From Chroogloeocystis siderophila 5.2 s.c.1 (GTDB lineage Bacteria; Cyanobacteriota; Cyanobacteriia; Cyanobacteriales; Chroococcidiopsidaceae), in assembly GCF_001904655.1 (NCBI RefSeq), contig NZ_MRCC01000003.1, positions 295,813 through 359,812 of the forward strand: DNA of 64,000 bases. The letters run 5' to 3'. The notes below the pieces were generated by a model, which did no database searches, was not told where the DNA came from, and saw nothing but the letters and a program-made list of their open reading frames with translations. Shown here piece by piece: positions 18,573-27,961 of the stretch (positions are counted from its first letter, which is position 1; each line of letters begins with the position of its first letter). A program made the position numbers and the translations under genes.

Positions 18573-20087
18573 ATGGTTTTCCCTAATTTTTCCGAGTTCT
18601 CAGCCTTAGCGCAGCAAGGCAATTTCGTGCCAGTGTACCAAGAATGGGTCGCTGATTTAGACACGCCTGTTTCTGCTTGGTACAAGGTTTGTTGGAATCA
18701 ACCGTATAGCTTTTTGTTGGAATCGGTAGAAGGTGGCGAGAACATCGGGCGCTATAGCTTCGTTGGCTGCGATCCGCTGTGGATTTTAGAAGCTAGGGGA
18801 AATCGCACAACACAACGCCATCGAGATGGTTCGGAAATTGTCTTTGAGGGCGATCCGTTTACAGTTTTAGCCGAGTGTTTAGCCCCTTATCATCCTGTGA
18901 AGTTGCCGCAACTTCCTCCAGGAATTGGTGGCTTGTTTGGGTTTTGGGGATATGAATTAATTCGTTGGATCGAACCGCGCGTTCCAGTTCATGAAGCCAG
19001 CGATACAGATTTACCTGATGGATTATGGATGCAGGTTGATCATCTCTTGATTTTTGACCAAGTTAAGCGCAAAATCTGGGCGGTTGCTTATGCCGATCTA
19101 CGCGAGGCGCAAGGCGATTTGCAGCAAGCATATCAAAAAGCCGAAAACCGCGTGGCTCAAATGGTTAGCAAGCTACAGCTATCTTTGTCGTCTAAAGATA
19201 CTGTTTTAGAATGGACTCCGCCTATTAGTAATACTCCCAAGCTAGACTATGCAAGCAACACGTCGCGCGCCGCCTTTTGTGCGAATGTCCAAAAAGCGAA
19301 AGAATATATTCATGCTGGCGATATTTTCCAAGTTGTTCTCTCGCAGCGACTGTCTACTAAATACTCAGGCGATCCGTTTTCGCTGTATCGTTCTTTACGC
19401 TTGATTAATCCTTCGCCATACATGGCTTATTTTCACTTCCATGATTGGCAAATTATTGGTTCGAGTCCCGAAGTGATGGTCAAGGCGGAACGCGATGAAA
19501 ATAATCGCCTGATAGCAACAGTACGACCAATCGCCGGAACGCGCCCTCGAGGTAAAACACCGCAAGAAGATGCGGCTTTAGCAGAAGATTTATTACAAGA
19601 CCCAAAAGAAGTTGCGGAACACGTGATGCTTGTTGATTTGGGACGCAACGATCTCGGACGTGTTTGCCGAAGCGGTACAGTCAAAGTTGACGAATTGATG
19701 GTAATTGAGCGATATTCGCACGTGATGCATATCGTCAGCAATGTCGTAGGAGAACTTGCGCCTGGACAAAGTGCTTGGAATTTACTCAAAGCTTGCTTTC
19801 CCGCAGGAACAGTCAGTGGTGCGCCAAAGATTCGAGCGATGGAAATTATTTATGAATTGGAAAAATGCCGTCGCGGACCTTATTCGGGTGCGTATGGTTA
19901 TTACGATTTTGAAGGACAACTCAATAGCGCGATCGCCATTCGCACGATGATTGTCCGCAACCAAACGGTAAGTGTGCAAGCTGGGGCTGGTTTAGTTGCG
20001 GATTCTGACCCTGATAAGGAGTACGAAGAAACCCTGAACAAAGCCAGGGGTCTTTTAGAAGCGATTCGCTGTTTACGTCCGAGTTAA
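18573..20087 (+). CDS. trpE: Anthranilate synthase component I
   Basis: A 504-residue chorismate-using enzyme that makes anthranilate with the glutamine amidotransferase TrpG, the first step of tryptophan synthesis. The feedback site SFLLESVEGGENIGRYSFVG (about residue 46) shows the LLES motif of Trp-sensitive enzymes. The catalytic domain carries FQVVLSQRLS, PSPYMAYFHF, GSSPEVMVK, RPIAGTRPRGKTPQEDAAL, HVMLVDLGRNDLGRVC, FPAGTVSGAPKIRAM and the C-terminal GAGLVADSDPDKEYEET. It is full length. trpG is not in the window. It converges with the MHYT gene with a 16-base gap. Confidence 0.96.
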   Translation: MVFPNFSEFSALAQQGNFVPVYQEWVADLDTPVSAWYKVCWNQPYSFLLESVEGGENIGRYSFVGCDPLWILEARGNRTTQRHRDGSEIVFEGDPFTVLAECLAPYHPVKLPQLPPGIGGLFGFWGYELIRWIEPRVPVHEASDTDLPDGLWMQVDHLLIFDQVKRKIWAVAYADLREAQGDLQQAYQKAENRVAQMVSKLQLSLSSKDTVLEWTPPISNTPKLDYASNTSRAAFCANVQKAKEYIHAGDIFQVVLSQRLSTKYSGDPFSLYRSLRLINPSPYMAYFHFHDWQIIGSSPEVMVKAERDENNRLIATVRPIAGTRPRGKTPQEDAALAEDLLQDPKEVAEHVMLVDLGRNDLGRVCRSGTVKVDELMVIERYSHVMHIVSNVVGELAPGQSAWNLLKACFPAGTVSGAPKIRAMEIIYELEKCRRGPYSGAYGYYDFEGQLNSAIAIRTMIVRNQTVSVQAGAGLVADSDPDKEYEETLNKARGLLEAIRCLRPS

Positions 20088-20103
20088 AATCTTTAAGAAT
20101 TGA

Positions 20104-20868
20104 CTAATAATCTCGCATACCGTATTCTCTACCAGCCTTGTCGGAGGTAATAGCCAAGGTTGCACCCAAGATAAGAAACGTGAAGCAAGCAACGTAGAAT
20201 GCTAGGGAACTATTATTAATCGTCGCACTCTCGACATAGCGTTCGTAATCTTCGGTAAATCTTGCGGCTGCCATGCCAGTATAGTGCAATAACAGAATAC
20301 CAGCACCCATAATAAGCGCGCTAATAATCAATTGGGGCTTTTTATTGATATTCTGAGTTTGACGTCGGAATTTGATCGACAGTTTTAATGCGACTAACGA
20401 CACAACGACCGCAAGTGCTACTGAAAGCAAAAATAAAATTGGATCGTAACGAATGACTGCGCTCATTTGCATTGCTGCCATTCCCAGATAATGCATTGCC
20501 CCAATTCCAACACCCATCAAAATCGCACTCGTTAATAAAGTTGGGAAACCGACGCGAGGGCGGCTAACGAGTGAGAGTGATAAGCCAGCAGCAAATATAG
20601 CTGCTAACAGGGAAATTATTGTGATTGGTAAATTGTAGCCAATAGGAATTTGTTGTGCTGAGCTATGTAACGAGAAGGCAAGCATAGCAATAAAGTGCAT
20701 TGACCATATGCCTGTTCCCATTGCGATCGCACCTCCTACTAACCATACTTTGCGGTCAGCGCCTTGAGAAGTTGCTACTCGACCAGCTAAATCGAGTGCG
20801 GTATAAGAAGCAAGTACAGCAATAAATGCTGAGACAATAACTAAATAAGGATTGTATATAACTGTCAT
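20104..20868 (-). CDS. MHYT-domain membrane sensor protein
   Basis: A 254-residue integral membrane protein of seven predicted helices made almost entirely of an MHYT domain. The three repeated motifs are WSMHFIAMLAF (about residue 57), GAMHYLGMAAMQ (about 122) and LLHYTGMAAARF (about 193), each giving Met and His residues at the outer membrane face, proposed to bind copper and sense O2, CO or NO. Unlike many MHYT proteins there is no GGDEF, EAL or kinase output domain: the chain ends after the last helix with a short basic tail. Output must come through a partner, which is not evident. Confidence 0.9.
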   Translation of the reverse strand: MTVIYNPYLVIVSAFIAVLASYTALDLAGRVATSQGADRKVWLVGGAIAMGTGIWSMHFIAMLAFSLHSSAQQIPIGYNLPITIISLLAAIFAAGLSLSLVSRPRVGFPTLLTSAILMGVGIGAMHYLGMAAMQMSAVIRYDPILFLLSVALAVVVSLVALKLSIKFRRQTQNINKKPQLIISALIMGAGILLLHYTGMAAARFTEDYERYVESATINNSSLAFYVACFTFLILGATLAITSDKAGREYGMRDY

Positions 20869-21128
20869 ATTTCTTTATCGTATTGTGCAAAAAATGTATG
20901 ATGTTCTCTATTCCGCAATTGCCAAACTTTAAGCTTTACTATTAATTACAGTTGACACCGTTACCTGTATCAATAAAATGTGCACTCAATTTAGCTACTA
21001 TTTACCTGCAATCCTAGGTAAGTTTCACTGATTTTTACTTACGTTTTCTCCTCATAGCGAGCATTGTTAAGTAGATTTACGTAAAAAATCAAAGTCAATT
21101 TATTATTTTTGAATGTTGAGATAAAACC

Positions 21129-22004
21129 ATGAAGTTTTTCATTGTAGATGTATTTGCTGAAGAAAAATATGCAGGTAATCAACTCGCAGTTTTTATAGAA
21201 CTAGGTGTCCTCTCAACACAGCAGATGCAGAAAATTGCTAAGGAAATGAACTATTCGGAAACCACTTTTATTACCTCTTTAGAACTGCAAGAAGGAGGTT
21301 ATGCTATACGAATATTCACACCAGAACAAGAATTGCCTTTTGCCGGACACCCAACTTTAGGCACAGCTTACATCCTACAAAAAGAAATTAATCTTCCTAT
21401 CGAGCAGATTATCTTAAACTTACAAGTTGGACAGATACCTGTCACTCTTCATTATTTAGATGAAAGTATAGAAGAATTGTGGATGCAGCAAAAGCCACCA
21501 ACATTTCATCAAACTTTTACAGTAGAGACACTAGCCCCTATTTTGAATTTAGACTTAGATGAAATTGATTCAAGATATCCTATTCAAGAGGTATCAACTG
21601 GCATACCGTTTATTATTCTTCCTTTAAAAAAGCTCTTAAGTATAAAAAAAATTAAAATTAATCGAGATAAATACTTTAAATTAGTAGAACAAACGCAAGC
21701 AAAAGCAATTCTAACTTTCTGTCCAGAAACAAATAAACCTGAGAATAACTTAGCTGTTAGGGTATTTGCTGATGCTGTTGGTGTTCCAGAAGATCCTGCA
21801 ACAGGCAGTGCAAATGGTTGTCTAGCAGGGTATTTAGTCAAATATTCCTATTTTAATACTGATTCAATCGACGTGCGCGTTGAGCAAGGATATGAAATTG
21901 GTAGACCTTCATTGCTATTACTGAAAGCCGAGAAAAATGAGGCAGAAATAAAAGTTTTTGTCGGTGGTAAAGTAATTATGGTGGCTCAGGGTGAGTTTGT
22001 TTAA
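21129..22004 (+). CDS. PhzF-family isomerase/epimerase
   Basis: A 291-residue member of the PhzF/diaminopimelate-epimerase-fold family. MKFFIVDVFAEEKYAGNQLAV at the start, MNYSETTFI with the catalytic Glu (about residue 44), LPFAGHPTLGTAYIL (about 70), and EDPATGSANGCLAGYL (about 219) in the second half of the internal pseudo-dimer. Family members isomerise small hydroxy- or amino-acids; the phenazine link is only in the name, as no phenazine genes are present. The M28 peptidase starts 15 bases after its stop, so the two are likely co-transcribed. Substrate unknown. Confidence 0.88.
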   Translation: MKFFIVDVFAEEKYAGNQLAVFIELGVLSTQQMQKIAKEMNYSETTFITSLELQEGGYAIRIFTPEQELPFAGHPTLGTAYILQKEINLPIEQIILNLQVGQIPVTLHYLDESIEELWMQQKPPTFHQTFTVETLAPILNLDLDEIDSRYPIQEVSTGIPFIILPLKKLLSIKKIKINRDKYFKLVEQTQAKAILTFCPETNKPENNLAVRVFADAVGVPEDPATGSANGCLAGYLVKYSYFNTDSIDVRVEQGYEIGRPSLLLLKAEKNEAEIKVFVGGKVIMVAQGEFV

Positions 22005-22019
22005 CCACACTAGAAGTCA

Positions 22020-22871
22020 ATGTCACTTGAGTTAAAAGAACGCTTATTTGCTCATCTGCAAGAAATTGTATGCGATCGCGACCCTTATTTAGCAACAGCA
22101 GGGCATTTTTTTGTTAAACACTACATCCGTCAAGAGTTAGAAAAATATGGAAGTGTAGAAAGTTTTGCATTTACTGTTAGAGGTAAAACGCATCAAAATT
22201 TAATTCTCAATCTACCAGGTAAACAGCGTGGCTTTCCGATTTTAGTCGGCGCACATTATGATGCTGTACCAGGAACACCAGGTGCAGACGACAATGCGAC
22301 AGGTGTTGCTGTTTTATTAGAATTAGCGCGAATTTTTGCAAGCGAACCTGCAAGACATCCTTTACGCTTAGTTGCCTTCGATCTTGAAGAGTATGGCTTA
22401 CTCGGTGGATCTGGTGCTTCTGAGTACGCAAGTCACTTACGCCAACAAAATCAACCACTGCGTTTAATGATTTCCCTAGAAATGTTAGGTTACTACGATT
22501 CTACTCCAGGGTCACAGCAATATCCGATTCGCTTACTAGAACGGTTATATCCGAATTGTGGTAATTTTATCGGTCTAATTGGTAATCTACCGACAATTTT
22601 AGACTTGGTTTACCTTAGCCGTAGCATTCGTCAAGCGGGAGTATCAAGCGAATGGCTACCTGTATTTAATAAAGGTTTAACTGTTCCACAAACTCGACTT
22701 AGCGATCACGCTCATTTTTGGGATCAAGGATATCCAGCAATGATGATTACAGATACTGCTATGTTACGCAATCCACACTATCATAAAGCAAGTGATACGA
22801 TTGAAACTCTTAACTTAGATTTTCTTGCAGGTGTTTGTCTAGGATTAGTGCAAGGATTACAATCTTTATGA
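22020..22871 (+). CDS. M28-family zinc aminopeptidase-like protein
   Basis: A 283-residue di-zinc peptidase of clan MH. Zinc-ligand motifs: VGAHYDAVPGTPGADDNATG (His and bridging Asp, about residue 76), FDLEEYGLLGGSG (catalytic Glu pair, about 120), SLEMLGYYD (about 149), and LRNPHYHKASDTIETL (last His, about 253). No signal peptide is seen, so it is probably cytoplasmic. It follows the PhzF gene by 15 bases. It may cleave peptides or amino-acid conjugates. Confidence 0.88.
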   Translation: MSLELKERLFAHLQEIVCDRDPYLATAGHFFVKHYIRQELEKYGSVESFAFTVRGKTHQNLILNLPGKQRGFPILVGAHYDAVPGTPGADDNATGVAVLLELARIFASEPARHPLRLVAFDLEEYGLLGGSGASEYASHLRQQNQPLRLMISLEMLGYYDSTPGSQQYPIRLLERLYPNCGNFIGLIGNLPTILDLVYLSRSIRQAGVSSEWLPVFNKGLTVPQTRLSDHAHFWDQGYPAMMITDTAMLRNPHYHKASDTIETLNLDFLAGVCLGLVQGLQSL

Positions 22872-22912
22872 GCTTGCTACTTTCAGAAGTATCAAAGCTA
22901 ATTGCTTATATA

Positions 22913-23842
22913 TCAAAAATCTAACTCATCTTGATTGTCTATATTTTCAACCTGCTTTGCAGACAATCGCCAGCTAGTTGTTGTTTCTACCTGGAGTGAA
23001 AGTTCAGTCATAAATTCTTTCAATTCCTTTTGCAGCTTTTGGGTTAAAGTAACCGGAAAATTCAATGATAATCTATGTTGTTGAGCTACTGTGGCAAGTT
23101 GAGAAAATTCAACCTTTGTTGTTTGGCGCTGCGATCGCGACAATTTTAAATAATCGGTCTCAGAAATTTTCTGAGTTTGCATTGCTGCTTTTAATCGGGT
23201 TTCAATATGCTCAACTTCTGAACTTAGTAGCTTTAGCTGCTGCTTAAGTTGTAAATATCGTGCAGCTAAAGATGTTAAATCTTCTGTCTCAGGATTTGGA
23301 TACACAACTGCTTGCAATTGCAAGAGTTTGTGGTGAACCATTGCTAGATAAACAGGATCCATTTTAGCATAATTAAGTTGTATATCGCTTAAAGGTCGCT
23401 GTCCCCAATCACTAGTCTGCTCAGTTTTATCAATATTTATCTGGTACAAAACTTCTACTAAAGTTTTTAAGGAAAAATTGGGTAAGGGTAGAAGGTAGTG
23501 GGGGATGCTTTTCGCCATTTCTAAAGTACAAGTTACATTTTGTGCCTGATTTTTACCAAGAAACTTTAAGTCGTAGCTAGCTTGATGAAATACCTTTTCA
23601 ATCGTCGGATTATTCATAATGCTTTCAATAAAATTCTCGACAATTTCAGGCTGCTCGATTACATCTAAAATAACGACTGTTCTTCCTATTGTGTCACTAG
23701 GATCGCCTAAAACTTGGATCAAAGATAAGCGGGGATTCTGAGTATTAAAATCGGCTATTTCTGTATCAACCCATAGAGTTTTTTTATGAGTATATTGCGC
23801 AATTAAAGCATTAATTTCGCTTGCATTTCTTAAATAAAGCAT
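22913..23842 (-). CDS. RNase D-like 3'-5' exonuclease
   Basis: A 309-residue DEDDy exonuclease. Motif I is LWVDTEIADF (about residue 24), motif II HQASYDLKFL (about 85), motif III NYAKMDPVYL (about 153) with the Tyr and Asp of the DEDDy class. Canonical RNase D has two HRDC domains and about 370 residues; here the C-terminal 120 residues are a predicted coiled coil with Gln- and Lys-rich helices and no clear HRDC. It may process tRNA or other RNA 3' ends. Start ATG begins the family motif MLYLRNASEINALI. Confidence 0.85.
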   Translation of the reverse strand: MLYLRNASEINALIAQYTHKKTLWVDTEIADFNTQNPRLSLIQVLGDPSDTIGRTVVILDVIEQPEIVENFIESIMNNPTIEKVFHQASYDLKFLGKNQAQNVTCTLEMAKSIPHYLLPLPNFSLKTLVEVLYQINIDKTEQTSDWGQRPLSDIQLNYAKMDPVYLAMVHHKLLQLQAVVYPNPETEDLTSLAARYLQLKQQLKLLSSEVEHIETRLKAAMQTQKISETDYLKLSRSQRQTTKVEFSQLATVAQQHRLSLNFPVTLTQKLQKELKEFMTELSLQVETTTSWRLSAKQVENIDNQDELDF

Positions 23843-24173
23843 TAGGAAAATATTCGGCGAATCAATTATTGTTTTGATTAAATTTATAAAGATAAGTCAT
23901 GTAAGCTAAACGAGCCTTACTTTTTTAAAATATTTGCAAATACATAAGTGTTTGCCTTATTATTAAGTGCATAATTTTCTTGATCATAGCCGAGTTGTGA
24001 AGCTGAATAGCTAATCGCCCGTAGGACGTTGAACTCACGGCGTTTCTCACTACCGTGAGTCTGGAGGCGGTTTCTATATTCCTCTAGGATGTTTACCAAA
24101 ATCATGCTGGACTACTTCAGCATGAGGGTATGTGCGAAGAATGTACAACCACTGTGCTACGCCTTAACTTGTT
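23843..24173. mobile_element. Possible small hairpin-ended element remnant
   Basis: Non-coding region with two strong inverted repeats: ACTCACGG/CCGTGAGT (24033-24060) and TCATGCTG/CAGCATGA (24102-24125), each perfect over 8 bases. A 62-codon minus-strand frame (23917-24105) spans them but has no known domain. Subterminal hairpins of this kind occur in IS200/IS605-type ends, so a non-autonomous relic is possible; structured RNA is the other option. Evidence is thin. Confidence 0.3.
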
Positions 24174-24950
24174 TTAGTAAGCACCATTGTTTTTTGGCAT
24201 GATGACGACTCCGATTGTTTTCATGATGACCCATAAATCAAGCCAAAAGTTATGAAATTTGACGTAGTAAAGGTCTATTTGAATTCTGCGACTGTACGGA
24301 ATGTCATTGCGTCCGGAGACTTGCCACAGCCCTGTAATTCCTGGCTTAATCGTCAAAACTTTGTCGATATGAGAGCCATACATATACAGTTCTTGGGCTA
24401 CTAGAGGGCGAGGACCAACAACACTCATGTCTCCTTTGAGAACATTCCAAAATTGGGGAAACTCATCGAGACTCGTTAATCGTAAGAAGTGACCTATTTT
24501 TGTAATTCTTGGGTCTTGCTTTAGCTTAAAATTATCGGCAAATTCTTGCCGAAGATGAGGTGATGTTTCCATCAACTCTACTAATATCTCGTCGGCGTTC
24601 GTTACCATTGTACGGAATTTGATGCATCCAAATGGCTTGTAGTTTTTTCCGACTCGTTCCTGGACGTAAAAAATTGGTCCTTCGGAACTGTAAGCAATGA
24701 GAAACGCTAATAAGAGGTAAACCGGAGAAAACAAAATCAGAACTGATAACGAGAAGACAATGTCAAATAGCCTTTTAATAAACTCTCGACTGACAAAATC
24801 AAGCGGTATTTTGATCAACAATTGCTTGGCAAACGTCAAAGCTAACAGTGATCGCAATAACTTGTTTTTATCACTGGGCGATCGCTTCTGAAGACCAGAT
24901 TGCACAAAAGCCCGTATTTTTTTGCCTGAGAGGAGCGAATGGGCAGTCAT
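24174..24950 (-). CDS. Bacterial sugar transferase (initiating glycosyl-1-phosphate transferase)
   Basis: About 258 residues with one membrane segment near residues 62-85 (IVFSLSVLILFSPVYLLLAF) and the catalytic domain of the WbaP/PglC type: PIFYVQERVGKNYKPFGCIK, FRTMVTNADEIL, DPRITKIGHFLRLTSLDEFP, GDMSVVGPRPLVAQE, KPGITGLWQVSGRNDIPYS. It loads the first sugar phosphate on undecaprenyl phosphate for exopolysaccharide. ATG 24950 has a perfect AAGGAGT Shine-Dalgarno, so it is chosen over the GTG at 24977. It is downstream of a GT4 on the same strand; a second sugar transferase is at 28236. Confidence 0.92.
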   Translation of the reverse strand: MTAHSLLSGKKIRAFVQSGLQKRSPSDKNKLLRSLLALTFAKQLLIKIPLDFVSREFIKRLFDIVFSLSVLILFSPVYLLLAFLIAYSSEGPIFYVQERVGKNYKPFGCIKFRTMVTNADEILVELMETSPHLRQEFADNFKLKQDPRITKIGHFLRLTSLDEFPQFWNVLKGDMSVVGPRPLVAQELYMYGSHIDKVLTIKPGITGLWQVSGRNDIPYSRRIQIDLYYVKFHNFWLDLWVIMKTIGVVIMPKNNGAY

Positions 24951-25129
24951 TTTACTCCTTAACAATCCACACCACACTTAGTCCCGATTTTAAAGCCTGG
25001 CGACGCCAGATATCGCGAAGAATTTGATCCCAGAATCTTAAATAGGGTTTAAAGGTCGGGGATCGGCAAAAAGCAAAAATCCAAAAAAAGTCAAACTGAA
25101 TGGAGCATACGTACAGCTAAGACACTACG

Positions 25130-26284
25130 TCAACCCGAAAGGTGCTGATTTGTACTGTAATCTTGCCATGAGTTTTGTAGAAATGCGAGAAACTTTTCAC
25201 GAAAGACATCCGCAGCGAACTGAGTCGCGTGAGTGCGAATCCACTCTGGCTGAAACACTCTTTGATAAGCTTCAAATTTTTCTATCGCTTCCATTAACGC
25301 TGCTTCGGTTTGGGTTGCAAAAAATATACCAGTTCCCGTATCTGAATATTGCTCAATTGAACGCACAGTTTCTAACGCACCTCCCGCACCGTAAGCAATG
25401 ACTGGAGTACCGCAAGCTTGGGCTTCTACAGGTGCGATGCCAAAATCCTCGCAAGCTGCATAAACAAACGCTTTTGCCGCAGCCATGTACTTTTCCACAA
25501 CTTCATTCGGCTGTTCTCCTAGAACTTGAACGTTCGATTGTGCTAATGTACGAATTTGCTTGAGTTCTTGCCCCGTACCAATCACGACTAAAGGTTTTTT
25601 GAGTTGGTTAAAAGCACGCACAATTAACGATACTTGCTTATAACTCACCAAACGGGAGACGGTTAAATAAAAGTCTTGCTTTGTCGTTATTAACGGAAAC
25701 CGTTCGATGTTTACTGGTGGGTAAATTACAGTTGCTGGGCGGCGGTAGCAGCGCCAAATGCGGCGTGCGGTGTTTTGTGAATTAGCAACGAAGTAATCTA
25801 CGCGATTTGCGCTTAGTGTATCCCACTGGCGCATTCGGTGGAGGAGATATCGCGTCAAAATTCCAGGTAATCCGCGACCACTACGGCTATTGCGAAGGTA
25901 ATCGAAAGTCAGTTCCCAAGCAAAGCGCATGGGAGTATGACAATAGCACACGTGCATTTGATCTGGACTTGTCAAAACTCCTTTAGCAACCGTGTGCGAT
26001 GATGAAACAATGACATCGTAGGCACGTAGATCTAACTGTTCAATTGCCAGTGGTAACAGTGGTAAATACTTCTGTACGCCATTGCGGGCAAAGGGAAAAT
26101 GCTGCAAGAATGTTGTTCCGATTGAACGTTGAAACAGATAGCTGTCGGGATTCGTTGATTCAAAGTCGATCAATGCATACAAATCAGCATCAATATGCTT
26201 GAGAATTTCTTGGACTACGAGTTCTGACCCACCAGTAGCTTTAGGCGTTAGCCACTCATGGACAAGTGCATATTTTAAAGCCAC
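25130..26284 (-). CDS. GT4-family glycosyltransferase
   Basis: A 384-residue GT-B enzyme, MALKYALVHEWLTPKATGGS at the start (GTG initiation), VCYCHTPMRFAWELTFDYL (about residue 115), FVANSQNTARRIWR (about 168), VIYPPVNIERFPL (about 185), FYLTVSRLVSYKQVSLIV (donor domain), and EDFGIAPVEAQACGTPVIAY (EX7E, about 285). It resembles mannosyltransferases of exopolysaccharide loci. It reads toward the sugar transferase at 24174, 179 bases on, and both are likely in one surface-polysaccharide operon. The GTG has no strong Shine-Dalgarno, yet no nearer ATG fits. Confidence 0.88.
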   Translation of the reverse strand: MALKYALVHEWLTPKATGGSELVVQEILKHIDADLYALIDFESTNPDSYLFQRSIGTTFLQHFPFARNGVQKYLPLLPLAIEQLDLRAYDVIVSSSHTVAKGVLTSPDQMHVCYCHTPMRFAWELTFDYLRNSRSGRGLPGILTRYLLHRMRQWDTLSANRVDYFVANSQNTARRIWRCYRRPATVIYPPVNIERFPLITTKQDFYLTVSRLVSYKQVSLIVRAFNQLKKPLVVIGTGQELKQIRTLAQSNVQVLGEQPNEVVEKYMAAAKAFVYAACEDFGIAPVEAQACGTPVIAYGAGGALETVRSIEQYSDTGTGIFFATQTEAALMEAIEKFEAYQRVFQPEWIRTHATQFAADVFREKFLAFLQNSWQDYSTNQHLSG

Positions 26285-26463
26285 AGCTATGTAACTAAAA
26301 GTTTGAGGTTTGGATAGGCGTTTTGTCGTTGAGTCAAGCTTTTACACATTTTTGCTTAGCAATCGAAGGCATGACGCCACTGCTGAAAAATAAGTTCCAT
26401 GCTGATAGCGCAACCTGATAATCTCATAGAAAATGACTTTTGCAGCATAAGGAAGCGAAAACG

Positions 26464-27408
26464 ATGCGAATTTTGATTATGGGTGGTACGCGATTTATTG
26501 GCGTGTACCTGACACGAAAACTTGTTGCCGAAGGACATGAAGTTGTATTGTTTAATCGGGGTAATCGACCGCTTCCAGTGGCAGGAGTCGCGCAAATCAC
26601 AGGCGATCGCACCCAGCCCGACGATTTAAAAGAAAAACTATCTTCACAAAACTTTGACGTTATTTTTGATAATAACGGGCGGGAACTCAGCGATACCCAA
26701 CCTTTAGCGGAAATCTTTAAAGATCGCGTTCAACATTTTGTTTATATGAGTTCGGCGGGAGTGTATTTACCTTCTGACCAAATGCCGCATCAAGAAGGCG
26801 ATGCGGTAGATCCCAAAAGCCGCCATCGTGGTAAGCACGAAACTGAAGCTTTTCTTGCTCGACTTGGTATCCCTTTTACAGCGGTTCGCCCGACTTATAT
26901 TTATGGTCCGCAAAATTACAATGACCTAGAAAGCTGGTTTTTTGATCGCATCGTGCGCGATCGCCCAATTCCAATTCCTGGTAACGGATTACACATCACG
27001 CAATTTGGTCACGTAGACGATCTCGCGCAAGCGATGTGTCAAGTTTTAGGGTGTTCGCAAGCGATCGGCGAAATTTATAACGTGTCAGGCGATCGCTATG
27101 TCACATTTGATGGATTAGCCCGTGCGTGTGCTGTAGCGGTTGGTAAACCACCCGAAGCATTAGAAATTGTACATTACGACCCCAAAAAGTTTGATTTTGG
27201 CAAGCGTAAAGCTTTCCCCATGCGCGTACAGCACTTCTTTGCAGCAGTAGATAAAGCAAAAACTCAACTCAACTGGCAACCAAAATACGATCTTATTTCG
27301 GGTTTAAAAGACTCATTCCACAACGATTATCTCGCATCAGGTCGCGACACCGCCGAAGTTGACTTTTCGGCAGATGACGAAATTTTATCGGTCGCAGGCA
27401 ATAAATAA
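26464..27408 (+). CDS. NAD-dependent epimerase/dehydratase, CSP41-like
   Basis: A 314-residue extended short-chain dehydrogenase resembling the chloroplast stem-loop-binding protein CSP41 family of cyanobacteria and plants. MRILIMGGTRFIGVYLTRKL gives the Rossmann GGTRFIG motif (an atypical GxxGxxG), YMSSAGVYLPSD and RHRGKHETEAFL replace the usual Ser-Tyr-Lys region (Tyr is not at the classical place), and RPTYIYGPQNYND follows. CSP41 proteins act as RNA-binding/nuclease factors, while other members are sugar epimerases; sequence alone does not decide. ATG 26464 with upstream AAGGAAG is chosen over TTG 26440. Its 3' end overlaps pgsA by 82 bases in the opposite direction. Confidence 0.82.
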   Translation: MRILIMGGTRFIGVYLTRKLVAEGHEVVLFNRGNRPLPVAGVAQITGDRTQPDDLKEKLSSQNFDVIFDNNGRELSDTQPLAEIFKDRVQHFVYMSSAGVYLPSDQMPHQEGDAVDPKSRHRGKHETEAFLARLGIPFTAVRPTYIYGPQNYNDLESWFFDRIVRDRPIPIPGNGLHITQFGHVDDLAQAMCQVLGCSQAIGEIYNVSGDRYVTFDGLARACAVAVGKPPEALEIVHYDPKKFDFGKRKAFPMRVQHFFAAVDKAKTQLNWQPKYDLISGLKDSFHNDYLASGRDTAEVDFSADDEILSVAGNK

Positions 27409-27905
27409 ATCGCACCAGAAATCAGCGTAAGCGCGACGGCTACCCAAAACGCAATCAGCGAAAGAAATTGCCAAGTAACGGGTAAGGGAGCAATCAAAAG
27501 TGCGATCGCAGCTATCTGACTCACCGTTTTGAGTTTGCCCCAAAAGTTAGCACCAGTAATTGCGGTAGTCCCCGTTAAACTAGGAGTCACGCGCCAGCCT
27601 GCTACAGTTAACTCCCGCGCCAAAATCAGAAAGACGCCCCATGCGGGTACTTGTTCTAGTTTAATCAAAGGTAGTAATGGCGCAAGAATGAGTAGTTTAT
27701 CGACTAAAGGATCGAGAAATTTACCTAATTCAGTTATTTGATTGAGTCGGCGGGCAAGGTACCCATCAACCCAATCGGTCATTGCTGCAATTAAAAAAAT
27801 GCCGACACTCAACCAACGCGTTTGGGGTGTAGGATTTTCTAAGTAATAAAGTAATATTGGCAGTGCTAGTAGGCGCGACAGCGTCACCCAGTTGGGCAAG
27901 GTCAT
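27327..27905 (-). CDS. pgsA: CDP-diacylglycerol-glycerol-3-phosphate phosphatidyltransferase
   Basis: A 192-residue inner-membrane enzyme that makes phosphatidylglycerol phosphate, precursor of the phosphatidylglycerol needed in thylakoids. MTLPNWVTLSRLLALPILLY opens the chain and the CDP-alcohol phosphotransferase signature is present from DWVDGYLARRL to GKFLDPLVDK (about residues 44-70), with all three conserved Asp positions. About five membrane segments follow. The last 27 codons overlap the convergent epimerase gene, so the polar tail (SSAEKSTSAVSRPDAR) may be a late extension. Confidence 0.93.
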   Translation of the reverse strand: MTLPNWVTLSRLLALPILLYYLENPTPQTRWLSVGIFLIAAMTDWVDGYLARRLNQITELGKFLDPLVDKLLILAPLLPLIKLEQVPAWGVFLILARELTVAGWRVTPSLTGTTAITGANFWGKLKTVSQIAAIALLIAPLPVTWQFLSLIAFWVAVALTLISGAIYLLPATDKISSSAEKSTSAVSRPDAR

Positions 27906-27961
27906 GAGCGGGGTAAGGAATTAACGGTCAGGAGTTAGGGTAATATAAAATCCTTGATGAT

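Noticed and set aside
21129..22004. Phenazine biosynthesis from the PhzF match
   Set aside because: No other phz genes; PhzF-fold proteins are widespread.
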